The notes under the pieces: generated by a model
The model's input: the letters and a program-made list of their open reading frames with translations, nothing else
Database searches by the model: none
What the model was told of the DNA's origin: nothing
Position numbers and translations under genes: made by a program
From: Corallochytrium limacisporum
Taxonomy: Eukaryota; Opisthokonta
Direction of reading: 5' to 3'
DNA: 41,901 nucleotides
Assembly: GCA_002811645.1 (NCBI GenBank)
Contig: PDIP01000003.1
Span: 1 to 41,901, forward strand
Shown: positions 28,601-37,921 of the stretch, piece by piece
Numbering within the stretch: the stretch's first letter is position 1
How the letters are laid out: every line of letters starts with the position of its first letter

Positions 28601-28712
28601 TAACGCGTCCCGGACATCGACTACCACCCCACGATCTCAGTATAGCGCACTGTACAGGTCGAGCGTGCCAAGCTCATCGTCACCCATCAAGGGCAAAAGT
28701 CCTCAAAGATAG
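25686..28712 (+). CDS. LIN9: LIN9 / Always-early homologue (MuvB complex subunit) with SANT and DIRP domains
   Basis: A 1008-residue single-exon protein. A SANT/Myb-like domain at 36-80 (SRWSQSELEKFYELYHTYGKDF) is followed by an acidic disordered stretch. The DIRP domain at about 348-458 contains LYSDMDREIFD and WNQVRRNMGKPRRFSPAFIETER, the signature of LIN9, Mip130/Aly and plant ALY. The SANT-plus-DIRP order is that of plant ALY proteins. A helical region (about 650-780) matches the family's C-terminal part. LIN9 is a core MuvB subunit; with E2F/pocket proteins or Myb it switches cell-cycle genes between repression and activation in the nucleus. Residues about 238-275 contain a ten-residue tandem repeat with Cdk-type TPxR/K sites, and further SPxK/R sites occur at 209-214 and at the very C-terminus, so cell-cycle phosphorylation is plausible. 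Confidence 0.92.
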   Translation: MSDRFPGGMHRRFGGASGSRPFRGGGRLVPLAKRMGSRWSQSELEKFYELYHTYGKDFGEYLDELPGRTEEHVQAMFEKNRLVLNSLKTFLDRMEEFYGSDESSSEDEDESSEADGDDTRPPIKDEEEDEDEEEEEAQDEKGHRQDPKFLYQPPAFEYTSRSYVSLPLGASTAKSDRMAPATSTSASSQHRASGLAPVVDSDRFLSSTDDSDIERRSPRKRRAGKDDIGQKHRKDSRGQKTPVRGSAGQKTPVRGSAGQKTPVKTPGKTAASKKTPTTVRGMDESMHLDDTEGSVQVDHSARRGSGRLSSKGSKQTPTRGRGRPPRTSAASSTPQAKESATEAARRVFVPLTEVWNEIKERYHKFATPDALEWMACEFLYSDMDREIFDMYEIEVSDAFAMAGAKPGMKLTLTQWNQVRRNMGKPRRFSPAFIETERARWYTDRDVVRRVQAMIHTFISDDDMEEILAGVNLPSWIPYPSLIGREVLVNLAGLKNETPNPIKAGRVLGMDMRKSTYRVAAYTYWNDADPDQDTPTPQRVSKRKPAKPRPVREDGPGDIMQYGPHSRGKGVHVNKDRQAKARAIVTVPDSAVMDRTYPRENRYLLRSVLPKLMSMIRSKEGHASIQDNKSKGSGFKMEAPKKIDLPSFKLKSLKALNPEQKSAFAERHAQCRTRIRVLLTELTNDAYNVQKLAHKKGVHFYHVEVNEARSRLILRLTQVAHLYRAVLQSVRVINDYAERVTALGRDEEIQNYRREYTWCMEVLTELNRAINHAMSVAHKYVSMHTGSAISVNEHDNPLMSQSATTGQYVVEKIMREQEILRKSTAGGDASGLAILTNLSVQLEQDQVSAQDSTEGVGGEDTADGGDVVHTQTLNSSSRHLVDLMVHMVQLLAYVGEAGPQRVGNRTVQDTMDFLVRSLQPAFVENREMYNTIHFNTQRLLNMLSDRGVWSRVRLGDNAGGSQHTSPDRPGAIANASRTSTTTPRSQYSALYRSSVPSSSSPIKGKSPQR
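26397..26477 (+). repeat. 30-base tandem repeat inside LIN9
   Basis: Just under three copies of a unit encoding GQKTPVRGSA. The first two are almost identical and the third diverges into KTPVKTPGK. Each copy carries a full Cdk consensus (TPVR or TPVK). Confidence 0.85.
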
Positions 28713-29152
28713 TTAGCAGTAGAAACATCCACTCGAATTTTGAATTCCAGACAACAGAATCCGCTTATGTGTAATTTAATCGTTTGTACGATAGCAGACT
28801 ACAATACCTTCCGTCGAAGGAGCATGCAAACGAGTGGAAACCCGTTGGCAAGGGCTCTCGCTCTCATTTTATTATACGTGCATACTCAAACATTATGGCA
28901 GAAAGTGTTGCGCCTCCGGGAAGTTCATTTTCCCAGGCGCAGGAAGCCATGCCCAGCGCCCCCCCGGGGGGGGGGGGGGAATTTCAGTTCGAGTGGGCAC
29001 CCATGACCGCGCCAGGGGGTTCTGCGCCTTCAACTCCAGTGCTATGAACAGAGTCGGACCACGCAAGCCGAACCCAGGCGTGACCGGCAGACAATTGGTC
29101 GCAACACGCGAGGTGGACACACTATCGCCGAGATCCACTGTCCATTGTGCTT
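28713..29152. other. Convergent 3' intergenic space
   Basis: This lies between the 3' ends of LIN9 and the KLHDC10-like gene. It contains the C7G14 palindrome and no gene. Confidence 0.45.
28959..28979. repeat. CnGn palindrome 4 (C7 G14)
   Basis: A poly-C/poly-G switch lying between two convergent gene ends, so in this case not upstream of a start codon. Confidence 0.7.
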
Positions 29153-32100
29153 TTAGCCCCAAATTTGGCGGACTATCTCAGTTGGCAGTCCATTGAAGTC
29201 CCTATTTGCAGGTCCACGGTAGCTCTTCGGGAAGGCGGAGATCATCATTGGGTGCTGTTGCAGTCTCGACTGATCGTAGAGACTGGACGACGACGCACCA
29301 TCCGATACTCCAGCCATGATTCCCCTATGCTGGCACCGCTGGAGCTTGACTCGTTCATCGCGCAGCAGTGACCGTGCTGCCAATTGGAACAGCGAAGGCA
29401 CCTCAAGCTGGTACTCGTGAACACGGTTACAGCGCTTGCGGCCCTCTGTATCAAGGCAGCCGCCAAAAAGCAAGAACGAACCGTTGGCAGTCACGCTGCC
29501 TGCGTGGAAGTACTTGGGCGGTGGGACCTCGGTCGAATGGCTCGGCCGTGGCGGTCGCGTCGGGGACACGTCAACGTGGTGGTTTTGGAGCGACGGCTGT
29601 GTCGAGACAGGGTTCTGTTGCTGGTAGTGTTCCTGCTGCTGCCAATGTTGGTGGTCTTGGCCCATTAGCAAATGGCGGACTGGACTGCTCGGAGCGGACG
29701 CTGACAGGTACTGATACGGTTGCCACTGCTGCGCCTGCTGGTCCGTTTCGGTATAGTGATGGGCCTCCTCTGGTTGAACTGTTGAAGGGAACTGCAGGTG
29801 CGGATGCGGGCTCTGCATACTCAGGAAATGCAGTAGTGACTCAGATAAAGAAGGCAAGCTGTAGCCCGCGACTGTGGTGGTGGTGAGTGGGTGCCAGAAT
29901 GGTATGCAGATGGCCGTTGGTTCATGAGACCCCCGGATTGGTGCTCCTGCTGTGGTTGGTGTTGTGCTTGCTGCTGGTGTACCGTGTCAAGCATAGATTG
30001 CAATGCACCACCAGCAGCACATGCAGGATTTACTCCGTTGTGGTAGGCTGGCTGGGCATCTGTGTGCATCATGTGCCATGAATGGGTCGCCAAGTCAAAG
30101 CGCCAGAGGTCGCCCCTGATGCTGCCACCGTCAGTGCCTCCGTGGAGATAAATATGGTCTTGGTAACGAACACAAATATGTGAACGACGGGCGCTGGGCA
30201 TACCTGGGCGGCCCAGAGTGAGCCTTACTTCACCGCCACCGGCGTAAGCACTGTGGAACTGTATGGAGTCCAGGCCATTTCTGCCCGCCTCCGTAATGAT
30301 TGGCCTCAACACTGACCGACTCACGCAGACATTGGGCCGAACTCGCTCCCACTCGCGGCGTGAGAAGTGGAAGCGCCAGACGCCGATGCCTCCAGCCATC
30401 ATTTCCGATGTGGCTGGAACGAGAACATGTCGCCGGTTGCTGGCTTGGCAGTCGCGGAAATTGCAGGCTTCGCCTTGGGCCATCAAACGCTTGACTTCCT
30501 GCTGAAATTGAGCACGCTGATTCTGGTGAAGTCGGTGACCATCCTGTGAAGCGCTGGAGCTAGACTCTGGCAACGCGTGCTGCGAGGCAATATTGTCTGG
30601 CAGAGATCCATTTACGATTTGCTCCTGTCGACGCCGATGCTGTCCATCGGCATCACTCTGTTGCGGCTCCTCCTCTCGTGGCCGTTGCTGTTGTTGCCGT
30701 TGTTGCTGTTGCTGCTGATCCTGACCCTGCAGACCCGGCAACACCGGTGGTGCATCCTCATCAATTGGTCCTGGGCACCCTCCTCCAAAAACGTACATGT
30801 ATTCATCCGTGACTACGGCCTCGTGCTTGTAACGTGCCGAGGGCCGGTCATGGAGGCCCCGAATTGTGCCCGGCCCCGTGCCCAGGTCTATGCGATCAAC
30901 TCTCTCCCATTCGATAGTTGCAACGCGCTGGTGCCGCAGTGTTCCACGGTCCGTGTAGCGCAAGAGCCCGTTGCTGCCCGCCTCTAATACCAATTCACCG
31001 CTCCCTGAATCATTCCGTGGGCCGTCCTCGTCGTCACGGTCGGAGCCGTCCACGTAATCGCTGCTGAAGGTCAGTTTACCTCGCCAGAGGTCGTCAAAGA
31101 AGGCCAGTCCCGAGGTGCCCCCAAAGACATAAACAGCACCGTCCGGGCCCTGAACCATACTTTGCCCATACCGTGCACATGGGACAATCGGTGCAATACG
31201 GCGCACACTGGGCGGCGTGTTGTTGGGCTGGTCACCACCGGTTGCGTCGGCATTTCCAGCAAGGCCTTGCCCCTGCAGGTTGTTGGCACCGTGGCCACCA
31301 TGGGCGTTCAGTCCATCCTCAGTGATGATGTGATGAAGCGTCCAGCGCTTCTCCAGTAAATCGTAGGAGTAGGTTGCGTTTGAGTTGCAGAGACCGAACG
31401 GTACGCCACTGCCTCCGAATATGACCAGGTGCCGACCATTGCCAGCCAGGACGGCACTATGGCTGGCAGTGTTGGCCGGGATCTCTCCCGCCGACGGCAG
31501 TTTTTCCCATTCCAGACTGGGCATGTGCAGGCGGTATAGGTCCGCGTTGCACCTGCCCTCGTGGTAACCTCCGAAAACGTAAAGGTAATTTTCATCCGTC
31601 GCGCAGACATGGCCACTGCGGACGGTAGGTGCAGGGCCGGCGGTCTTGCAAAGGCGCCACTGTGTCTCTGGGCGTGGATGGGCCTTTGTGCGCTGCTGCT
31701 GTTTGGTGCGGAGGCTGGGTGCTAAGGATGGCACCTGAAGTGCGGACGGCCCCTGCCACACTGCTTCTTGCGGCGACGTCAAGGATGTCGAGGCCTCGAT
31801 GTGTGCCGGTGTAGATGGTACTGCCACTGTTGATGACGCCCCAGCTGACAACGATGATGATGGTGATGATGGTGATGCTGATGATGACGCTGATGATGAT
31901 GATGATGATGGTGGTGATGATGATGATGATGACCCTGTTGCTGCCCAGGTAGGGCGTTCTGCTGGCGACACAGGCGATGACCTCTCGTCGTTTTCAAATC
32001 GGAACCGCCGATGGTGGTTCCGCGAAAGCTGGGTCTGACCCCGACTGTGAGACCGACGGTGGCCGCGACCACTGCTCCTGTTTCTGTCGTTGGTACTGCT

Positions 32101-32793
32101 GGTGCACTGTGTCTGCTGCCTTGGTGTGTCCCTAGTGACAGCCACACCCTCTGTCGACGTGGCTCGCGCAAGTGTGCAATGTAGTGAGCGCGGCGTGACA
32201 GTGGTTGCTTTCGAATCTACCCCCTCAGCAGCAGCGTCAGCGTATCGCGGCGTGTCAGCGGGTGTTTCTGACGGGCTGAATATGTTGTCCGGGCGATAAG
32301 CCACGTGCCCGACTGAGTAATCGTCAACATCCGATGCAGAACGGTAACTAAAGCCCGTGGCTGCATTAAGAATTTGAGAGTGCGCCATGGGCATCGCAAC
32401 ATTCACGGAAGACACAGCATGAACAGGCTCGACGTCCATGTCGTCGCTATAATGCCCATCCTGACTCTCTTCTCCGTCATTCACATGATGGTGAAACATA
32501 TCTTCGTCATCCATCTCGCTTGGTGGTTGCACGACCAGACTGATGAACGATTGTGGCCGCTGCGGTGCCAAAGTAGAGTCGCCTTCGTGATCGTCCCTTC
32601 GTTCGCCAATATATTCGTGGTTGTCCCACGAAGGCCTGTGTCCGCCGGTGCCACCGTTGACACTGCTGCCTATCCCTTCAGAGCTACGACGTTGTGGATG
32701 GCCTAGTGAACCGCGCAAGGTGGTGTTTTCCTCTGAGAGCCAAGACGTTTCGGCCCGAGGACTGTCTAAAATGCTGCTTACACTACCACCCAT
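29153..32793 (-). CDS. KLHDC10-like kelch-repeat protein (possible cullin-ligase substrate adaptor)
   Basis: I join two reading frames. Frame 1 runs from the ATG at 32793; frame 2 ends in TAA at 29153. After a disordered N-terminal region of about 390 residues, kelch blades follow: RSGHVCATDENYLYVFGGY, LVIFGGSGVPFGLCNSNATY, ARYGQSMVQGPDGAVYVFGG, ARYKHEAVVTDEYMYVFGGG, ARRSHICVRYQDHIYLHGG and, in frame 2, YFHAGSVTANGSFLLFGG. These match KLHDC10, including the diagnostic GGSGVPFG. Frame 2 ends with VPSLFQLAARSLL, matching the family's elongin-binding BC-box position. The frame changes between 29930 and 29850 in Gln/His-rich sequence. A 59-base GT-AG intron (29872-29930) fits exactly. I chose the ATG at 32793 over a longer non-ATG frame; it begins MGGSVSS, an N-myristoylation consensus. 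KLHDC10 in animals targets proteins for CRL2 ubiquitination. Confidence 0.8.
29872..29930 (-). other. Candidate 59-base intron in the KLHDC10-like gene
   Basis: Minus-strand GTCTCA...CCACAG. Removing it joins the two kelch-coding frames in phase. A genuine frameshift or assembly error in this repetitive stretch would look the same. Confidence 0.4.
31850..31935. repeat. Trinucleotide repeat encoding poly-Ser in the KLHDC10-like gene
   Basis: A GATGAT-rich tract on the plus strand (ATCATC on the coding strand) giving a Ser/Pro-rich stretch in the disordered N-terminal part. Confidence 0.6.
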
Positions 32794-33283
32794 CGATGTC
32801 TGTTCTAGTCGCGGGTGCAGATTCAACACGCTTTTTGTGCACTCGTGCGCTCGCTGGGATTGGTTGCGTCCACCTCTTCCCCTCTCTTCCAAACGATAGC
32901 TTATCGCGGTATCGAGTGAGATTTCCTTATCAAACTCTTCTCGACTGTCTGCTTCATAAGCAAGATCGCACAAAACAGTAACCCTTAGCTGGCTCTTGGT
33001 CTGAGTCTGCTACACTCCGAATAGTGTCGGAACAGACTTTCACTAAATGCACTTTGCGTACCACAAGCTCAGGTTGTTGTTGAGCCCACTTACGTACCTA
33101 GGCAAGTCTAAGATTCAGTGCTCCACGTATCAATTGAACAAACCTATGCGTAACTTTCTTTTCATGAATGTACCCCATTACTACTCACTGACACACACAT
33201 ACACAAATACACACACCCACACAGACTGGATCAGGGACTCTCCTCTTGCGCAGGGTCGCCCCCGATCGCGCTCCCGCCCCCCT

Positions 33284-33298
33284 CCCCCGGGGGGGGGG
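33284..33298. repeat. CnGn palindrome 5 (C5 G10)
   Basis: A C-run (interrupted, C6TC5) meeting a G10 run, about 490 bases upstream of the KLHDC10-like ATG. Confidence 0.65.
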
Positions 33299-33450
33299 TG
33301 TGGGGGAACCCACCCAATTAACGTTGGGGCCTTTAATCGCAGGTGCAGATAGTGAAGGTACGGGCCTTGCTTTACTCCATTACTATTTTTTTGCCTTTTA
33401 ACGAGCCGCTTCCTGCCTCCGGCGACCAGAGACAAGAGACACAGAGACAC

Positions 33451-33454
<4 letters not shown>

Positions 33455-33491
<37 letters not shown>
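33455..33491. repeat. (AG)n microsatellite
   Basis: About 18 AG units, 660 bases upstream of the KLHDC10-like ATG, where the coding strand reads (CT)n. Confidence 0.9.
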
Positions 33492-33493
<2 letters not shown>

Positions 33494-33510
33494 ACTGCTG
33501 CCCCGCGGGA

Positions 33511-33692
33511 GTGAGATTGGGAGCCCGGTACCCCCCCCCCCGGGGGGCTGGAGGAGGGAGAAGGGAGAGTCAGCGATGGGGGAGCGGGGACGGGGACAGG
33601 AGTGAGATTGGGAGCCCGGTCCCCCCCCCCCCGGGGGGCGGGAGGAGGGAGAAGGGAGAGTCAGCGATGGGGTAGCGGGGACGGGGACAGGA
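33511..33692. repeat. 91-base tandem duplication, each copy with a CnGn palindrome
   Basis: Copy 1 (33511-33601) and copy 2 (33602-33692) are nearly identical. They start GTGAGATTGGGAGCCCGGT and end GGGGACGGGGACAGGA. Each contains a poly-C/poly-G switch: C11G6 at 33531-33547 and C12G6 at 33621-33638. Confidence 0.9.
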
Positions 33693-34033
33693 ACGTCTTT
33701 GTCTTACGCCCGCACACTTTACGCACTTACGGCACCGAGCGAACGACGGACAGCAGCCAACATACACCCCCGGGGAACAGAAGGAAGTCTGTGCCGAAGG
33801 AAAACAAAAAAAACCTGAGAGCCAGAGCGGTGGAGTGGTTGCAGGAGACGGGTTAGCGACACACAGAGAGAGCGAGAGAGCTAGTAGATGGCCAGCCGAT
33901 TGGGGGCCCTTGCCCTCACAGCGCTGCCGCGCAAGAGATCTCGGCTCAGGGCAAGGCTGTTCCATTGAACAGACATGCCGGGCCCGCGGTTGCGGCGGTC
34001 AAAAACGGATTCAGAGCAAGACACGCATTTACT

Positions 34034-34086
34034 CACACACACACACACACAGAGTGAGTGAGTGAGTGAGTGAGTGAGTGAGTGAG
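34034..34086. repeat. (CA)n followed by (GTGA)n microsatellite
   Basis: Nine CA units directly followed by about eight GTGA units. Confidence 0.9.
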
Positions 34087-34682
34087 AAGGAACAGAACCA
34101 CGACCTCGGCGGCAGCAGAGAACCGGCCCAGCTCAACCCCCGCAGGGTGGGGGAGACGAGGGGAAAGTTACGGAAAAGTACACAAACGGAATCAAAAGTG
34201 ATCAATAGAAGGGAAAATCTGAGGGTGCTTCAATACCAGAACCGAATAAAGAAAAGAGAAAGAAAAAATGAAAAAAAAATTACAAATGAAAACCAACGAA
34301 GCGTGGAGAGCTAAGGAGAAAGAAAAGAAAAGAAAGAAAAAGATAAAGATACAGAAAGCGACACCCAAGCCCCCCCCTCCCCTAAAAACACAAATAAAGA
34401 TCTGGTGAAGGAGTATTGCTTCGCTTGTCCAGCGACCCCTCGGAAAAAGAAAAAAGGAGGGGAGGCGGCTGCTGGTGGTGCTCTCTTTAAGGCTTTGCTG
34501 ACCACTCACTCGTTCATTTATTTTGTTTAAAAAGTTTTCGGGTTTCAATCGGCAGTGATAAGTGGGGTGGGTGACTCCCTGCTTTTTTTCTTTACTTGCA
34601 TTTTTTAACCGCCATTTTGGAAAAAGAAAAATAAAATTGTACTGAACTCCCAAGCACCTCTGTCTCGCCCGTTGGCTCCGCA

Positions 34683-34698
34683 CCCCCCCCGGGGGGGG
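34683..34698. repeat. CnGn palindrome (C8 G8)
   Basis: A perfect 16-base poly-C/poly-G palindrome in gene-free sequence. Confidence 0.75.
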
Positions 34699-34916
34699 AG
34701 ATGAGAGGGGCCAACGCCGGAAAAAAAAAAGAAGAGGGAGAGAGGAAAACGCCGTCAGTTCAATTACTACCAAAGAAATATTGTCATTTTCCTTGGAGGG
34801 TTACATTTTTCTGAGTGTGGAGGGTAGAAGGGGGGAGAGGGGAGGGGGGAGAAAGGGGCGGGGTCCACGCACTGCTTTTTCCTTCCCCTTTCTCCTTCTC
34901 GCTCCTCCTCCTCCGG

Positions 34917-34935
34917 CCCCGCCGGGGGGGGGGGG
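34917..34935. repeat. CnGn palindrome (CCCC GCC G12)
   Basis: An imperfect element with a short C arm and a long G arm. Confidence 0.55.
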
Positions 34936-35017
34936 CATCTCCGTAGGGACGGTTGCTGGTTTTCTACGCGCTCTTCTCCCCTGCCTCCCTCTCTCGCTCT
35001 CTGCGCGTAGTTCTAGG

Positions 35018-35034
35018 CCCCCCCCCCGGGGGGG
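35018..35034. repeat. CnGn palindrome (C10 G7)
   Basis: About 85 bases after the previous element; a loopless C-to-G switch. Confidence 0.75.
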
Positions 35035-36637
35035 AGTGGTCGGGCAGCAGTAAAAGGGAAAACGAGAGAAAAGCAGGGGAGGTGGTAGCGGTATACTGCT
35101 CAGAAGTATCCAGGGGTATTTAATAGTGAATGTATGCGATTAAATTTGGCTTGGCAAGGGGAGGCCCTGGTATTTTGGGGGACGAAAAGGTTTTCCCGCC
35201 CGCGCCGTTGACCGTCCCCCCCCCTGAAGATCTCCCTGCTGCTGCCCTTGGCGCTTGTGTGGGACACCAGGTGTTCTTCGGATGCCAACGAGCCGTTGGG
35301 CCCACGCCCACGCCGCTGGGCCGAGCGATTTTGGAACCAACAAAAGCGAACGAATGTTTCTTTTTTCCCCATGGAAATTTGGGAGTCATCTTTGGGTTGT
35401 CGATCTGTTGCGCTATGCTGTGCGCTCTTTGTCTCTGTGGTCTGCCATGCAAAAGGTTGACTACAACGTTTGACCTTACCGTTCCCTGCTTGTCTTGTCT
35501 ACTGGGGTCGGTCCTTATTCACATGGCAGCACACCCAAAATACAATCAAACGCCATGCAATGTGAATGACTACGGACCCCTGTGCTTACTCTTTGTCGCC
35601 CCATTCTCGATGGCTGTGGAGAAGAACGAAATGGTTTCCCGGTTGATACCCGTACGACATGGGTAAACCATAACAAGAACGGAAACAAATTACCAACGAT
35701 GCACATTACAGGGTAGATGAATGAAGGAGATGGACATCGCCATCATTTGAAAGCCCTCTAGGGCATGATGACGTACCGTTTGAGAGTGGAACACATGCGA
35801 GAAAGAACAATTGAGTACGACAGCGACCATCCCAAAATGGGCAATGCACCCTGAGCAACCGTCCCGGTGCGACAGTCGCAACCCTTCAACGACACACTCA
35901 CTCTGGCGCCATCTTGGAACTCATCCAAGGCGACCGACCGATGACAGACCAGACCCACACCAAAAAGGTCGTTTTCGCGCGTCCCGTTGCGACAAGTCGA
36001 AGCATGTCAATACGAGCCACAAAACTTCACTCATTGTTAAATTAAGTACTCCATGACGTTCGAAAAGCACGGGGGAAACCATGGGGCTATGTTACTACCC
36101 CCGACCCCCCCCCCCTTCCTCCCAGGCGACGGATTTCGCGCGCGGCACCCTTGAAACATTTCCCCGGGGTCTGGAGGTCTGGAGTCCCCCCACTCCCTCC
36201 CTCCCTCTCTCCCTCTCTCTCTCTCTTCTCCCTTCCCCCTTTGCTTAAGCCTCCCTTTTTGCTGCCGTTGGTAAGTAGTCCGCCACCGACACCCCGCCGA
36301 AGGCGGACTGGCGAAACAGAAATCAATTTTCTGGTCCCCAGCATTGGCTGTGTGGAAAGATGATTGCCCTAAATTTAAAAAATAGTCGTTATCCGAATTT
36401 ATCAGGTGAACAAGAAATGGGGACGGACCGCGACACGGGGTCCTCGCAAGCGGAGTAGGCAACTCAGGGTGGTTGAGCAGAAGGGTACGTACACAAATAG
36501 CAAACACGTCGCTAATTCACATTCCCTCCGGGCATGCATTCTGACGATGCAAAGTTTGTCTTTGGAATTTCCTTTTAATGACACACGGCGAACTCTTGCT
36601 GTGGGCTTCTACATGTTTTTGATTGGTTGACTTCAGT

Positions 36638-37921
36638 TCACTGAATGCTCTGAACGGCTTTCACAGCAGCCTCGTCCAGGTCATCAGCAGTGATAATTGG
36701 CAGACCACTTTCGTCCAAGATGCGCTGTCCTTCCTTAAAGTTCGTACCGGCCAGCCGCACAATCAGCGGAATTTTCAGATCCATAGACTTGCATGCACCG
36801 ACAATGCCATTCGCGATCGTGGCGCAATTAACAATGCCTCCGAAAATGTTGACAAGGATGGCCTTCACCTGCGGATCATCGCTAATGATCTGGAAAGCCT
36901 CCTTTACCTGGTCCTCCTTCACGCTGCCACCGACGTCCAAAAAGTTGGCGGGTACCCCTCCGTTGAGCTTAATTATATCCATGGTGGCCATGGCCAATCC
37001 GGCACCGTTGACGAGACAGCCAATATTTCCCTCCATGCCAATGTAGTTCAGGTTCTGCGCGGTGGCCCGGACCTCGCGGGGGTCGTCCTCAGATGGATCG
37101 TAGGATTCAAAGATCTCTGATTGACGGAACCTGGCATTATCGTCAAAGTTCATCTTGGCATCGAAGCACACGACCTGACCGTCGTCTGTCTCGCCGAAGG
37201 GGTTGATTTCAATCTGAGTGGCATCCAACTTAACGAAAAGATCGTACAAACGTTGCAGCTGGTGCGCGGCTTGTTTCTTCTGCTCGGGGGCGGTGAATCC
37301 AATCTTGGCAGCCATGTCTTCGGCTTGTGACTGGGTGACACCAGTTTTTAGGTCGATCTTGGACGTGAAGATCCGTTCCGGAGTGGCGGCAGCCACCGCC
37401 TCAATGTCCATTCCACCATCAGGTGAACAGAGCAGAACGGGTCCACCCGCGGTCGGATCCATGAGTACTGCGACATACGTCTCCCGTGCAATGTTCAGTG
37501 CCTTTGCGATCATGACCTTAGTCACCTCGACGCCTTCTGGCTTCGTTTGCTTGGTCTTCAGGCGGTTGCCGAGCATCTCCTTGGCCAGCTTTTCGACTTC
37601 AGTGGGCTCCGTGGTGAGATGCACGCCTCCTTTGAAACCCGTATCAAAGGTGCCCTTACCACGACCACCGGCACGGATTTGGGCCTTCACTACATATTCT
37701 GCGGCCGATTTCAGGTCTGGATGGTTTTCGATTGCTGCCTTAACCTCGCTTGGGTTGCCCACCACAGCGAAGGGTTGGATCACGACATCGGCCTTGTGCA
37801 AAAGATCCTTCGACTGGTACTCGTGCAGGTTGACCATGGCAGCAGCACTGGCGTGGAAGTGCCGGCGGGCGCTGGTGGCACTGCGCTGCAGACCCCGAAC
37901 TCCAATGATCCGGGACAGCAT
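36638..37921 (-). CDS. SUCLG2: Succinyl-CoA ligase beta subunit, mitochondrial (SUCLG2-like)
   Basis: A 427-residue single-exon protein, close to the roughly 430 of human SUCLG2. With the alpha subunit it converts succinyl-CoA and NDP to succinate and NTP in the TCA cycle in the mitochondrial matrix. Residues 1-28 (MLSRIIGVRGLQRSATSARRHFHAS) form an Arg/Ser-rich presequence. The mature protein starts with VNLHEYQSKDLL. The ATP-grasp fold follows, with VKAQIRAGGRGKGTF, INPFGETDDGQVVCFDAK, NGAGLAMATMDIIKLNGG, and VNIFGGIVNC near the C-terminus. NPFGET, NFDDNARFRQ and GGIVNCATIANGI are closer to the GTP-forming SUCLG2 type than to SUCLA2, but nucleotide use cannot be proved from this. It is the most conserved protein in the window, and the lack of introns supports an intron-poor genome. 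Confidence 0.97.
   Translation of the reverse strand: MLSRIIGVRGLQRSATSARRHFHASAAAMVNLHEYQSKDLLHKADVVIQPFAVVGNPSEVKAAIENHPDLKSAAEYVVKAQIRAGGRGKGTFDTGFKGGVHLTTEPTEVEKLAKEMLGNRLKTKQTKPEGVEVTKVMIAKALNIARETYVAVLMDPTAGGPVLLCSPDGGMDIEAVAAATPERIFTSKIDLKTGVTQSQAEDMAAKIGFTAPEQKKQAAHQLQRLYDLFVKLDATQIEINPFGETDDGQVVCFDAKMNFDDNARFRQSEIFESYDPSEDDPREVRATAQNLNYIGMEGNIGCLVNGAGLAMATMDIIKLNGGVPANFLDVGGSVKEDQVKEAFQIISDDPQVKAILVNIFGGIVNCATIANGIVGACKSMDLKIPLIVRLAGTNFKEGQRILDESGLPIITADDLDEAAVKAVQSIQ

Larger units (their letters stand above)
32794..36637. other. Gene-free, repeat-rich region
   Basis: 3.8 kb with no supported gene. It holds five CnGn elements, AG, CA and GTGA microsatellites, a 91-base tandem duplication, a polypurine block (about 34140-34360) and a pyrimidine-rich stretch (about 36180-36240). 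The longest reading frame (35130-35666, plus) has no recognisable domain and I treat it as chance. The region should contain the promoter of the KLHDC10-like gene near 32800-33300. Confidence 0.45.

Noticed and set aside
35130-35666. A 178-residue plus-strand frame
   Set aside because: No domain, no plausible composition, lies in repeat-rich gene-free DNA; overlapping frames of similar length exist on both strands.
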